This document shows positions 20,100-31,379 of a stretch of 64,000 nt of DNA, piece by piece. Each line of letters starts with the position of its first letter. Within the stretch, counting starts at the first letter, position 1. The notes under the pieces are model-generated. The model did no database searches, was not told where the DNA came from, and saw only the letters and a list, made by a program, of their open reading frames with translations. Origin of the DNA: Spirometra erinaceieuropaei (taxonomy: Eukaryota; Platyhelminthes; Cestoda; Diphyllobothriidea; Diphyllobothriidae); the NCBI GenBank assembly GCA_902702965.1, contig CACRXP010000687.1:184141-248140 (forward strand). Reading direction: 5' to 3'. A program made the translations under genes and the position numbers.

Positions 20100-22220
20100 A
20101 GTTCTGACAAAATGTTAAACGTTATTGGTCAGGTGGCATTATGACGTTTGGTGGTACGCTGGACCAACTTTCGCTTAAAAGTCTGGACGGAGGGTTGCAT
20201 GATGACGTCTGTAGTCAGCTGTCGTGGCCGCGCAGTATACGGAATATTTGTATAAGGTCGCCTCTTAGTTGTTTGTAACTCAGTGGAATATGGCCGAGAT
20301 GGGATAGTCACGTTTCATAGGGTAGTGAACTCTGTCCACTTACAAGATTTGTTGCCCTCCTTTGAACTTTCTCAATGATGCTGAGATCTTTAGATGTCCA
20401 GGGTTTCCACGCCTGAATAGCAAACCCTAGCTGTGGTCGTGCGAAAGTCCTACAGTTTTTAACGAAGCAGTCCTCGTCGAAGGTAGACAAAGCTCTCTTG
20501 ACAAGATAAAGGACTGACATTGCAGACTTGGCTACATAGAAGCTGTGGAACGACGGTTATAGAGAAGCCGTTACCTACACACCCAAGTGTTTCTGGGCGT
20601 CTACCTCCTGCAGTGGTAAGCCATTTAGGTGGTAAACATTCCGGCTTAGAGATCGGGTCCTGCCGACTCGCAAAACATTGCACTTAATCACATTAAACTG
20701 TAAAAACCTGTCCTGTGATCGTTTCTCGAGGTGGATCAGGTCTGCCTGCAAGCGCTCTTCGTCAAATTCAGTTCGTATGACGCACCAAAGTTAAACATCA
20801 TCAGCGAATATTGCAACATCATTATTCAGTTCATTAACGCAGTCGTTGACGTATATACTGAACAGGGTCGGGCCACGGACGGAGACTTGAGGAACACCGC
20901 TTTCAACCGCTAACTCCGCCGATTGCCTGTCAACGACGTGGACGATCTGAGAGCGACCAATCAAGAAGTTTTGGGCCCACCTCCATAGATTTCAAATATT
21001 GCCTGTTCGGCTTAATTTGTACAGGAAACGCTGATGTGGTACACTGTCGAATGCTTTCTTAAAGTCGACGTAGACAGCGGGCACTGCATTACCGCCATCG
21101 AAGGCCCGGATCCAGCGATCTAAACTATAAATTAGGTTTGTCAAGCATGACTTGGCTCTACGAAATCCGTGCTGGACATCGCATAGAAGTTTTGCCCTAC
21201 AAGGAAGTACATTAATTCACGCTTGATTATTTTTTCCATATTATTGAAGCAGATTGAAGAAATGCTGATTGGTCTGTGGGTCTTTGCTAAGACCTTGCTG
21301 CCGCCTTTATAAAGTGACGTGATCCGTGCAGATGTCCAATCGGCGGACGAACAGCCTGCTTCAAACGAAGATTCGAAGAGCATGAACGGCGGCTTGGAGA
21401 GTTCGCCATCAAGCTTCTTCAACAATTTGTGCGGTATGTCATCCGGTGCAAGCGAATGCGACTCATTAATCGTCATCAGTTTTTTGCGAACAATAGCTTT
21501 GGCGAAAGAGACACACTCGATCATTGGCCCGTCCACTTTGTCGCAGTCGGGAGGGAGAAATGTGTTTTCCTTCGTCAAGATGGGCGTAAAAAATGTGGAA
21601 GGTGCTTTACCCTTTCTCCGGCTTCACTGAGTTCTAGGTCGCCACTAGCATTCAAAAACGGCATTGGTTCTCTGTGTCGTATGTTTCTTCTTATATAACC
21701 ATAGAATAACTTTGGATTTTTTGCAGCTAGATTCAATATGCCTTTCTCAAAAGTACTCCGCGTCCCGACGACTAGCATCTTAACTAGTTTCCTCTGTGCC
21801 GTGTATGCATTTATCGCCATGAACTACTATCCGATAGGAATTTCCTCCTTGGCCTCCGCTTTTTATTCACTTCTTTTTTTAAAGCTGTTATTAGTCACAG
21901 GGGACTGCTGTTCAGTTCCTTCCGTAAAACGGACATTGGTCGCTGAGAAGAACGTGCAATATCTCACTAAACCAGTCCTAATCCTTGATTATGTCACGGA
22001 AAATGCGGATTCCCAGTTTATGGTGTTTTGTCCAGCTTTCATTTGGGCAAAGTCACCTCGCCAAATGTTTCTTTTAACCCGTGTGGCTTGATCGTGCAGA
22101 GAAAAAACGGAGAACTCCAAGAACAGTACGACGTGGTCACTTTGACCTTGGGAGGTAGACATTGCACCTCATCAATGCTGTCCGGTCACTTCGTAAGAAT
22201 CAGATACACATTATCCGATT
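20100..22220 (-). mobile_element. LINE-2: CR1/Jockey-type ORF2, degraded
   Basis: Minus strand from about 22220: the end of the endonuclease domain (SDHVVLFLEFSV), a linker (RNIWRGDFAQM), then LFYGYIRRNIRHREPMP, PDDIPHKLLKKLD, WTSARITSLYKGG, HGFRRAKSCLTNLIYSL, VDFKKAFDSVPHQR, SGVPQVSVRGP and FADDV-stop-LW at about 20800. Thumb and C-terminal segments (LEKVQRRAT-like IIEKVQRRATNLVSG, LRGDLIQIFRIL) run to 20129. Several stops and frameshifts. It is clearly related to LINE-3 next to it. Confidence 0.85.
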
Positions 22221-22880
22221 TGCGGATTTTGCAAACTTTAATAGCTATGTGATATTTGTAAATTAACTGCCTTTGAATAGCACCTATGTCTTGTACATAG
22301 AGTATTAAAGGGTTTTTGTCATATAATTCAAATTGGCTGATTAACACTGAGTAGTTTACAGTGAAAGACAGCAGCAGTATTACACACCTGATAACATCGG
22401 AGTTAGCCTCTACGTGGGACCACTGGTTGCCGTATTCCTACCCACGATGTATTATGCCTTCGGATCAACATAGCTCATCTATGCTGTAACTCTACGAAAA
22501 AAAATTAGACTAATCGCAGAAACCGTAGCCGTGAACGAGACTCCTGCTACCACGACCTTCATACCAGGCCCCGAACGGAAAGAGAAGTTTGATGCCGCTG
22601 GGGAGAATGACGAATGATGTAGTAGAGTTGACGTAAATGGTAATGTTCTCACGAACTAACGAGTTATGTCCCACGAGCCCCTAGCCCTAAAGGCAGCAAC
22701 TTAAACGGAGCAGTGAATAATACAGAGATTTTGAACGTTAAGAAACTCGTAATATAACACGACAGCCGAGCACGCTCGCTAGGCGGGTTGTACAGGTGTG
22801 TGGTTCCTCGTCACATTCAAACAAGCAATCCGGTCAAAGAAAATGGAACTAAATGGTCAAAGGTAAATTAGTCAGGTAAT

Positions 22881-22905
22881 TCAGATCAGATCAGATCAGA
22901 TTTAT
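22881..22905 (-). repeat. LINE-3 3' tail, (TCTGA)n
   Basis: Minus strand reads AATAAATCTGATCTGATCTG and one further unit. Short tandem 3' tails without poly(A) are characteristic of CR1-type LINEs. Confidence 0.85.
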
Positions 22906-23243
22906 TAAGGGAAAGATAGGCGAGCGCCTTTGAACTCCCTTTTGGTTACAATAACGTCATAAAAAACATTGTGTAAGGCAAGTTTGAAAAAAAAATTAGG
23001 TAAGTAATTACATACATCAAGCATTGGTCACTGGTATGAATTTGTCTGTGAATGCCTTCTATGTCAAAATTGTACAATATCCAGTACGGTTCTGAATGGA
23101 CCAAATAATATCTAAGAAAGCGCATATGTGGCGGTCAGGAGATAGCAAACATTGTAAAATTTAATGTTACTGAAATATAGGGAGTAGCATGTTTTGTAAC
23201 ATAAAACCTTTAGGTGGGGCGGTAGGTACAGGGGGGAAATTTG

Positions 23244-24449
23244 TTAGTTTCCGATGCTGTGGAGGTACATATCCCTGTGCTGGTCAAGCTTTCTCTTAAA
23301 TGAGTCCACGGATGAGGACATGACGACGTCCACAGGCAGGGCGTTCCATGCCTTTACCACTCTGTGGCTGAAGAAGGACCTCCTTGCGTCCAGTCTCGCT
23401 CCTGTCACACGTAATTTCAGAGGGTGTCCTCTCAAGCTAGTAGTGGTGGCCAGATCAAAGAAGTCGCCGGATGATAGATAGCAGTCCTGACCCCGTAACA
23501 TTCTAAACGTTTGAATTAAATCGCCACGGAGTTGTCTGTAGTACAGGGGAAAAAGGTGAAGATTTGAAAGTCTGGTTTCGAAAGGTAGGTATTTATGACC
23601 TCTGACAAGCTTGGTTGCCCGTCTTTGGACTTTTTCGAGGGTGGTACGATCTTTAACAGTCCAGGGTCTCCAGGCCTGAATGGCAAATTCTAACTGTGGG
23701 CGCACAAATATCCCGAAGACCTTGCGAAAGCACTCTTCGTCGAACTTGGCAAATGCCCGCTTAATGAGATATAAGCTGGACATTGCGGATTTCGCTACTT
23801 TCAAGCAGTGGAATGATGGCTTTAGTGAAGATGTTATCCACACCCCTAGGTCTTTCTGGACCCCTACCACTGGCAGCGGTGTGTGATTTAGATAGTACGT
23901 CTGCCGGGGAGCAGAGCTGGTTCTGCCAATCCTCAGAATGTTGCATTTGGTAACACTAAATGGAAGGAGCCAGTGGCCTGACCATTGTTCAAGTCGGTCT
24001 AAGTTTGCCTGTAAATTTGCTTCATTGTCCTCGTTGCGGATGACGGTCCAAAGCTTTATATCGTCAGCAAACACGGCAAATTCGCAGTCCAAACCATGGA
24101 TACAGTCATCGAAATAGATGAGGAAGTGGAAAGGGCCAAGAACGGAGCCCTGAGGTACTCCGCTCGTAACCGTCACCTCTGCCGATTGCTGGCCACCAAG
24201 ACGAACAGTCTGGGACCGACCGACCAAAAAGTCTTCAATCCATTTCAAAAGCTTGCCCCTCACCCCTATGCGGCTGAGCTTGTATAGGAGACGTTGGTGA
24301 GGCACGCTGTCAAAGGCCTTCTTGAAGTCTATGTAGGCCACATGCACAACGTTTCCTTCATCAATCGCCCGGGTCCACTGCTGAAGACTGTAGAGTAGAT
24401 TGGTCAAGCAGGACCTTCCTCTGCGGAAACCATGCTGTGCATCGCACAA
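23244..24449 (-). CDS. LINE-3 reverse transcriptase ORF, 401 codons open
   Basis: The longest open frame in the window. QHGFRRGRSCLTNLL (5-19), AYIDFKKAFDSVPHQR (38-53, motif A, D41), SGVPQGSVLGP (96-106, motif B), VFADDIKLW (126-134, motif C, both Asp present), LGVWITSSL, then the thumb and C-terminal LEKVQRRATKLV and LRGDLIQTFRMLRG. The frame starts within the RT because of 5' truncation; the methionine is not the natural start and the endonuclease is absent, so it is not an autonomous gene. The motif after LGP reads FHFLIYFDD instead of the common LFLIYVND, a small departure. Few lesions, hence a relatively young insertion. Confidence 0.8.
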   Translation of the reverse strand: MCDAQHGFRRGRSCLTNLLYSLQQWTRAIDEGNVVHVAYIDFKKAFDSVPHQRLLYKLSRIGVRGKLLKWIEDFLVGRSQTVRLGGQQSAEVTVTSGVPQGSVLGPFHFLIYFDDCIHGLDCEFAVFADDIKLWTVIRNEDNEANLQANLDRLEQWSGHWLLPFSVTKCNILRIGRTSSAPRQTYYLNHTPLPVVGVQKDLGVWITSSLKPSFHCLKVAKSAMSSLYLIKRAFAKFDEECFRKVFGIFVRPQLEFAIQAWRPWTVKDRTTLEKVQRRATKLVRGHKYLPFETRLSNLHLFPLYYRQLRGDLIQTFRMLRGQDCYLSSGDFFDLATTTSLRGHPLKLRVTGARLDARRSFFSHRVVKAWNALPVDVVMSSSVDSFKRKLDQHRDMYLHSIGN

Positions 24450-24469
24450 AAGATGATTTTGCTCTAAAA

Positions 24470-25670
24470 ACTACAGAGTAACTAAGGAGGAGTCGAGGAA
24501 AGCTAGCAACCGGACGAGGACACGTCCGGCACTGGGTGGTCGACGTCCCCAGGGTCGTCGGAGTATGCGTCAGAGCGTCTTAAGACAGTGCACGCTGACT
24601 CGACGCTGAATCCCATTGGCCAGTTGAAACGCGGAGTGCGCGAATGCCGGACAGACCTGGTATGCTCGTACAGACACTCACAAGAGGCCCAGCGTTGAGA
24701 CTGGCGCTCTGAGTAGTGTCACAACAGGTTTCGTAGACTCGCAGACCGTTCCGAGATTAGTGGATGGGTACTGCATGGTTAGATTCTGGTATCCTTATCT
24801 CACATATCTTCATACTCTGCAGTTAGCCGAGTTCACTCTTTTTAGTGTCTGCAGTGTTATATTTTCTTGTAATGAAATACTTAACTGTCCATAAGAAAGG
24901 CAAAAAAATTTATCCACCATGAGGGCTCAAGTTTGAGGAGTGTGATAGAATCCATCTTTTAGTCTGCTTTTACCGCAAGCTGGGCCTGAATTCCAGATTA
25001 ATCGTGGAAGCCCAGCGTGTTCAACCTCGATTTAGGAATTCAGGAGCCTGGACTGTCACCTGAGCTAACTCTGACCAGATTATGCTTTTGATGCTCGTAC
25101 AACTCTATTCGTTTATTTTAGATCCTTCGTCATCCCTCGTAATTTATGATGACACTCTAAAGTCTCGCAAATTTATTTACAGAACTGAATTATTAAAAGG
25201 TAGTAGAAACCGCAAAAGAAGCAGGTTTGTGCAATCTCCGTGTTATAATGCTTATCCGCTTCAACTGTGCAGGTTTACGGTAGTTTACTCTTGTAAACTC
25301 TTTGGAAGGCCGCATCATTTGTTAGATAACTTTTGGATTTGCAAAATTGAAAAGTAAGGTTTATGGGTGAACTTGTGTTTCGCTTCGCTTTTGTAATGTC
25401 TCCCGACAAAAACAGAACAGACGCCATCTAATTTATCCCGTTTCCTCGCACCTTTTTGGACCGCCGTGAATAAGCTATGTAGGTCAACCGTCGGGCAGTA
25501 AAGGGCTCCATCAATGCATATCTTCTATACAGATGCCAGACGCACTCGTGTGCTCCGGTTATCTGACCCCTATCTTTAAATCCAGTCACATATGATAGCC
25601 TGATACTATGGAACGTCGCTGTCCTGACTTAGATGTGACAGCAATTCAAGCCCACACTGTGTTGCATTTG
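24470..25670. other. No recognised gene; GC-richer block then AT-rich DNA
   Basis: 24500-24780 is noticeably richer in G+C than its surroundings and has no coding frame I recognise. 24900-25670 is AT-rich with scattered short frames. No repeat partner in the window was found. Confidence 0.3.
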
Positions 25671-25674
25671 CGTA

Positions 25675-26632
25675 CAGCAGATGAGCTAACTCAAGAAATG
25701 CCAGCGGAAATTTTGAAATGCCTTCTCCTTTCAAAAACGAATCATCATTTTGCATAATTATATTCCGATCCAGTTGCCTTAGGTTGCCTTCTTTCGAAAG
25801 AGCATAGGTCCGACAGCGTGCAAACATTTTATTCTGCAAAAAAATGACTACTCACGTAGCATACGTTTTTCTGATTGATTTACGATGACCTTAAAAAACA
25901 AATTTTAGTTCTTGGAAAACATGCATAAAAATATTCATTATTTTACTTATTCGGTAGAAACTAACGTTGTTTTGCAATTCAATGCCCAACCAAAGGGATA
26001 AATCGGTTTTTCGAAGACTTTTCCAATTCCCCAATAATGTTGAGCCCGATCAGCCGTTTCACCTGCATTCAGGGTTTCCAAATTACGTGCCGTATATTTT
26101 CCGTGTAGGGAAAAAATACATTTCTCAACGGTATTTAGAGAAGACTATATGGTGTTCATAAAAGTAAACAATACATTTGAGCAATATTGTTAACTTTACA
26201 AGCCACATTGGTAAATGCAAAGACATGACATTTTATGAACAGCCTTTTCACGGTATTATTAAATGTGACAATTACAAACTTTTTTGAAACCGACTTATAC
26301 TACGCCTACGAGTGTAAAATATAATTCGTAATTTTACTATCGAATAAAAAAATAAATATTGTTATGTATGTTTTTCAAGAAACATAGTTGAATTTTTAGG
26401 GGTGTTGACAATCAATGAGAAAATTGGCTGCTAATTAGTAGTCATTTTTGCAGAGTAAATCTCGCATATGGTCGGAATTGTGTTTGTTCGAAAGAAGTAC
26501 CTTGAGTTGACTGAATCATCATAAATTATGCTGGACGGTAATTAATATTATAAACCCACTTAGGTAATCTCTTTGAAAAGAGAACGCACTTCGCAATTTT
26601 GGCCGATATTACATGAGTTAGCCCACCTACTG
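25675..26632. mobile_element. TA-flanked palindromic element, copy 2
   Basis: Ends are TA|CAGCAGATGAGCTAAC (25673 on) and the complement ending GGCCCACCTACTG|TA (26633-26634). Arms are about 25675-26030 and 26275-26632. The centre is short and uninterrupted, with GAGCAATATTG at about 26178 as in the other copies. Same family as 17632-19294. Confidence 0.75.
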
Positions 26633-26639
26633 TACATAT

Positions 26640-27770
26640 GGCAATGTTTATTCTTATTCGCCACCTCGCATCTCGCAAATTTGGCAGATACAAATCCATT
26701 TGTCTTCTCCTCAAGTAACCTATATGACGCCAGAAACACAGTAATGCATATGCGGGTTTCTTATAAAAATTCAGTTTTTGAATAAAGATAATAAAGTACA
26801 AGATTAAAGCGGGGTTCTTTCAATTATATTCAGTGACGTTATGGGGCGCACATACATAAAACATATCCGTTCAATTACAAGGCTAGAATTATTTACCGAT
26901 TGCCTAACAATCATCATCGACGTAGTGAAAAACATTGTATTTATCTGATGTCTAGGTAAATGCATCATTTACAGTCGATGACCGACGTTATGTAGTGTCA
27001 GGCGGCATTGTCCGGCGCCTTTGTACTTGAAAAGTATTGCCTAAGTTGTTTGGCAATTTAACGTACCGTTCAGCATAACAGTCAGGCATTTGCCATCCTA
27101 AGGTGCGATATTTTGAATGCATCTCTTTTCGGCTGCGTAGTAAAACGAAACTTGGTAGGAAATGCATTTCCCGTTGTATGATTTTAAACATAAACTTCCA
27201 ATAAGTTTAAAAAAATTACATGCATTTTATAGAAACCAGGTTCCTCAGGTTGTTGGTTATTGATTTGTTATCATGTGTCCCTGCCAAGTTGCGCTGAAGT
27301 TCCATAAAAGAAGTTAAAAACAGAAATTGATCGATGTATTCCCTGTAGGAATTATCAGATTTTCTATCACGGGAGGAATGACTCACCATAAAACTGGGAA
27401 GGGGTGGATAACTTCCAAGGGTCAATTAATTGGATAAGCTATAATGCATGTTTTATTTTACAAATTGACTTCTATTACCATTATTAATTCTTCACGAATA
27501 ACTTTCTCTTTACAATCATAAGTAAATGATGATTCTGTTACGGGTCATTTGTAACCATACGGACTGGCTAAAACTCGTCATAAATGAATTACGACAAGTA
27601 GTTCAAAGTTCAGAATAGCGACTGCGAGGTGTGGAATTCATATTCTCACATTCAGCCTTTTTTGGATTAATCGCAGATACGTTAACATGCCTAGCCACTG
27701 AACAGATGACACTTTGTTCGCTACTTAATGCTTAATACTGCATGAAATACGGATGAAATTTGCAAAAGAA
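26640..27770. other. No recognised feature; 5' flank of family copy 3
   Basis: No coding frame with recognisable similarity. No convincing TATA box in the 60 nt before the copy 3 ATG, unlike copies 2 and 4. Confidence 0.3.
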
Positions 27771-27774
27771 AGAG

Positions 27775-29476
27775 ATGAATTCACTAGCTGCCTTTTGCTT
27801 ATTGCTCATTTGTGCAGAATGCTGTTTTTTTACGGAAGGCAAGATTACATTCCTAAGGGGATTTTTACAGTTAGTGAGCTTACGCATAAAATGTCAACCG
27901 AAATTCCGAAATGCGATTTCGTTTCGAAATGAGTAATTAGGTTTGGTTGTAAAAATGATCATTATCCAGCATTACTCAAAAACAATCCGTCACCTCAGGA
28001 TGCCGGCTTTATACAAACCTCTTGCTGGCTGCATGCAAAATGTATGCTCTGAAAAATGACTGCTTAACTGGAATGCGTTTTTCTCATTGATTTTGATACC
28101 CTTAAATCCTCAATAACATTTCTTGAAAAAAAAGCATAAATGGTAAATGCACATTGGTAAATGCGGACACATGACGTTTTATGAACCTCCATCTCACGGT
28201 CTCAAATAATCTTACACGTAGAAACTTGTCCAAAGCCGTATTATTCCCTTTCTTCAAGTATACAATTAAAAGGGAACATGATTTCGTAACATATGAAAAA
28301 AATGAATATTTTTGTGAATGTTCATCACGAAATACCATTGGATTTATAAGGGCATCGTAAATGATTAATAATAATGCAAATTGAATAAGCAGTCACCACT
28401 TGCAGAGTATTGTTTTTCCTTGCAAATGAAAAGAGCTACATTTGAACGTCGGCATCCTGAGGTAACTGATTCATTATAGAAACATGCAGGAAAATGAATA
28501 GTTCTACAAAACTACTTTTTTCGGGATTCCAGTTTGCATTTCATCAGCAAGCTGAACTACGCAAACTACGCATATTTTAATAAACCGAATTATGCTCACA
28601 CTTTATGAGTTCCAATTCCCCTGCAATGCAACTTTTAATCATTAAACCGCTGAATATTTTCATACAAACATTGTTTGTCACTAGATACATTCATTCTCAT
28701 TTACGTATCGGTCGTTTCCACAGTAATCTTCATTAAATAATTTCAACTGTCGTAATTTCATTAAACGTTTTATCCATAGACATACCAAAATGTCCTCGGG
28801 ATGGCGATGATATTATTCTCCATAATGTCACAAAATACTTCGTACAACAGGCGTTTCAGCACAGTTTTAAGGGTATACTACTGATTGGGACCGCGCGTAT
28901 AGACTTCGAAATAAAATTTAATCAAAAATCTTTACTTTTCGCCTGCACATTTTTCCGAGACGTACCTCCTGCAAACTACATGCAATTCACGTGCCTATCT
29001 CAACCTTTAACAGCTGTGGTTTATGCAATGCAGAATGTAAGATATGCATGAATGAACATATGTCAAACTCGCCGGCGATAACTTGCGCATGTTGCTTGGC
29101 TGTTTTATTGTATCCCACTCTCATTTTATATGCCACACAGACTTTCATAATCTCTATGTATCTTTTAAATTAGCAGGCAAATGGGAATGACTTTGATAAC
29201 CACTGCAGTGCCTTCGGACATTTATCGGTTGTTCTGCAGGATCTGGTGCTAAAAGCAACTGTTGATTTTACCTACTGAGATAAAGAAAACTACCCGCCAA
29301 ATTTTATTCGACTGTCCTCGCTTGATCCCTGCAGTACATTGGCACAGGATACAACATGTCCTTATATGTCCACCGACTCCTTCTTATTAAATCACGTGAA
29401 AATGAATGCTAGACAATTATATGCGTATATCAAGAGAGGAATTTTGGACGTTCAGCAAAGAGACTGTCGTCAGTGA
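27775..29476 (+). pseudogene. CPR-TYW family secreted protein, copy 3 (single nonsense codon)
   Basis: Exons 27775-27838 (64 nt), 28780-29036 (257 nt) and 29174-29476 (303 nt) give 207 codons in register with the intact copies. The leader is MNSLAAFCLLLICAECCFF. Motifs: IPKCPRDG (C26), LFACTFFRD (C77), YMQFTCLS (C93), ATVDFTY, IRLSSLDPC (C160), C169, and terminal RDCRQ (C205). Codon 142, Trp in the other well-preserved copies, is TGA at 29276-29278. Exon 1's donor is GAAG|GCAAG, a GC-type donor; exon 2's donor is AAT|GTAAG; acceptors CCATAG and AATTAG are good. Intron 1 (941 nt) contains a TA-palindrome. All else is open, so it is either a recent pseudogene or one base (TGG to TGA) from coding; a sequencing error is possible. 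Confidence 0.75.
27868..28570. mobile_element. TA-flanked palindromic element, copy 3, inside intron 1
   Basis: The left end TTTTTA|CAGTTAGTGAGC is at 27868, only 29 nt after the exon 1 donor. Arms around the TTTCGTTTCGAAA and GCTGCATGCAAAATG segments are matched in reverse at about 28400-28560. The centre is deleted relative to copies 1 and 2 (arms meet near 28140). The right end is ragged. Confidence 0.7.
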
Positions 29477-29532
29477 CTGGAGCTGTAATTAAATGCCAAA
29501 ACCACGAAATGAAGGATTTGGTAGTGATGACG

Positions 29533-29538
29533 AATAAA
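29533..29538 (+). terminator. Poly(A) signal of family copy 3
   Basis: AATAAA 57 nt after the TGA stop of exon 3. Confidence 0.5.
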
Positions 29539-29539
29539 A

Positions 29540-30715
29540 GCGGTTTTGATTTCGAATTTTCATTTTTATTTACAATTCCGTTATTTAAACTTACTGTGCC
29601 TATACCTTTGGCGGGCTGAACGATTGACGGGTATTTTCAAAAGTCCGTTCTTTATGGTTAAATTAACAGTAGGTGTTATGTAAAAACGCATTATATGAAT
29701 GCAATCAAACTCTTTGAGTTGAACGACCAGAAAGTAAGGTCCCTATGGGGTTGTTATGTGTCATGAATTATTTTCATGATCAGGACGTGAGGTGGGGATG
29801 TAGCTGGCCATTTTACCCATTCACAATCGGTACTTCAGGCTAGTGGTAGTTTGTTTGTTACAATAATCTTACTTTCGAGCCTTTTACGTCTTTCTTTCAG
29901 GCATGAACCGCAGACCGGGTCATAACGATACCTCCTATCATCCGAAAGTATCTAAAGTGCTTAGTAGTTTGGCTATATAAATAAACTAATTTTATGTCTC
30001 AGACAACATTGGACTTAAGCAATATTATTATGACATGTAGAAAAGACGGCGTATGGCAGGGTTGTCTGATGTTTTTCACTTGCACACAAAGAGCCCATGA
30101 TCTGTGTGGTGGCCGGTTATTTTTTGGAGATGCAAGTATGTGCAGTTTTGAGTTGACATAGCTCTAGATAAGCCTATCTGTCAGGTTAGCAAGACTGAGT
30201 TTGTGTTACTTTAAAGCGATTTCGTTGCTTGACACACATTCATTTCAACCGAAGCGAGTAAACAACCTTAAATCTTTGTCGCGGATCGAGGATATGGGTT
30301 GTGGCGTGATATATTTGATAGATGAAACATAGAGATAATTAATAGGGGATTCTAAGGAAAGAGCTTTATGCATAACATTTAAAGATGTGATTTGATAACG
30401 AATGAGTATAAGATAGAACATTAGTTTGCATGTGATCGAAAAATATACTTAGAGTTTTGTGCGTACGAATATTCAATGAGGGAAAACATGCCTCTCAATT
30501 GTACTATTAAAACATCAGAAAGAAGCTAATGAAAGCTTACAGTACTGTGTGAATTAGATGACTGGAAGGTATGCCGTCCGATAATAACCTGTTTAAGTAA
30601 TTGCCCCTTGTAACACGCGTGTTTCGTCTGAGATTTATCGCAGGCTCCTTGCTACAAGTACATGCACACACGGACAGTTTCACGGATTGACAATGACATA
30701 TACTTTTGACATCAA
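29540..30715. other. Non-coding; contains a dispersed repeat (about 29880-30195)
   Basis: No gene seen. The segment ending GGAGATGCAAGTATGTG / GAGTTGACATAGCTCTAG / CTATCTGTCAGGTTAGC (30130-30195) recurs in the same orientation at about 35870-35945, and its last part weakly at 47246-47285. Confidence 0.4.
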
Positions 30716-30716
30716 T

Positions 30717-31377
30717 GTACAAAATTCAAATGTCAACCAAATCCCGAGCTGGGTTGTCATTTCGAAACGATTAATTACGTAGGGTTGTAGGACTATTCAT
30801 GATCTGGCATATTTCTTTAATGCATCAGCTACTTCAGGATGACGATTTTCGAATGAAATTTCTTCCGGCTGCATGCAAAATCTATGCTCTAAAAATGTCC
30901 GCTCAACTGGTATGCGTTTGTCTCATTGATTTTTGATACCATTAAATATTCAATTACATTTCTTGAAAAACATGCATAAAAAATCAGTTTTTCATTCCGT
31001 GGAAGTTTACGTCTTCCTTTAATTTTATACTTGAAAGAAGGACATAATTCGTTTTTCAAAATATGTCCTGATTCCGAATAATTTTTAGCCCGACCTGCCG
31101 TTATCCGTGCATTCGCGTTTCGCAAACTAAAAGCCGTATATTCTCCGCGTGCGGAAAACCACACATTTATCTTCGGTATTAAGAAAAAACTACATAAGTT
31201 TCATGAAGTTCAGAAAGAAGAGGTTTGTTTGAAAGCCTGCACCATGGGGCAGCTGATTAATTATTGAATTATGCTGGATGATCTGTATTTTTGCAACCTT
31301 ATGTGATTATTATTTTCGAAACAAAAACGTATTTCTGAATTTTGGTGTCTTTTTCACGACTTAGCCCACTTACTGTA
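30717..31377. mobile_element. TA-flanked palindromic element, copy 4 (partly deleted)
   Basis: Shares the CTGCATGCAAAATCTATGCT, ACATGCATAAAAAAT and TTTCGAAAC segments with the other copies. The right end CCCACTTACTG|TA (31376-31377) is clear; the left end (about 30717, TACAAAATTC) is mutated. The right arm is shorter than the left. Confidence 0.65.
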
Positions 31378-31379
31378 CC

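Larger units (their letters stand above)
22881..24466 (-). mobile_element. LINE-3: 5'-truncated CR1/Jockey-type element
   Basis: Minus-strand element starting inside the RT (about 24466) and ending in a short-repeat tail at 22881-22905. The 5' truncation and simple-repeat 3' end are typical of CR1-like retrotransposition. It lies about 660 bp from LINE-2 in the same orientation. No clear target-site duplication was found by eye. Confidence 0.85.
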
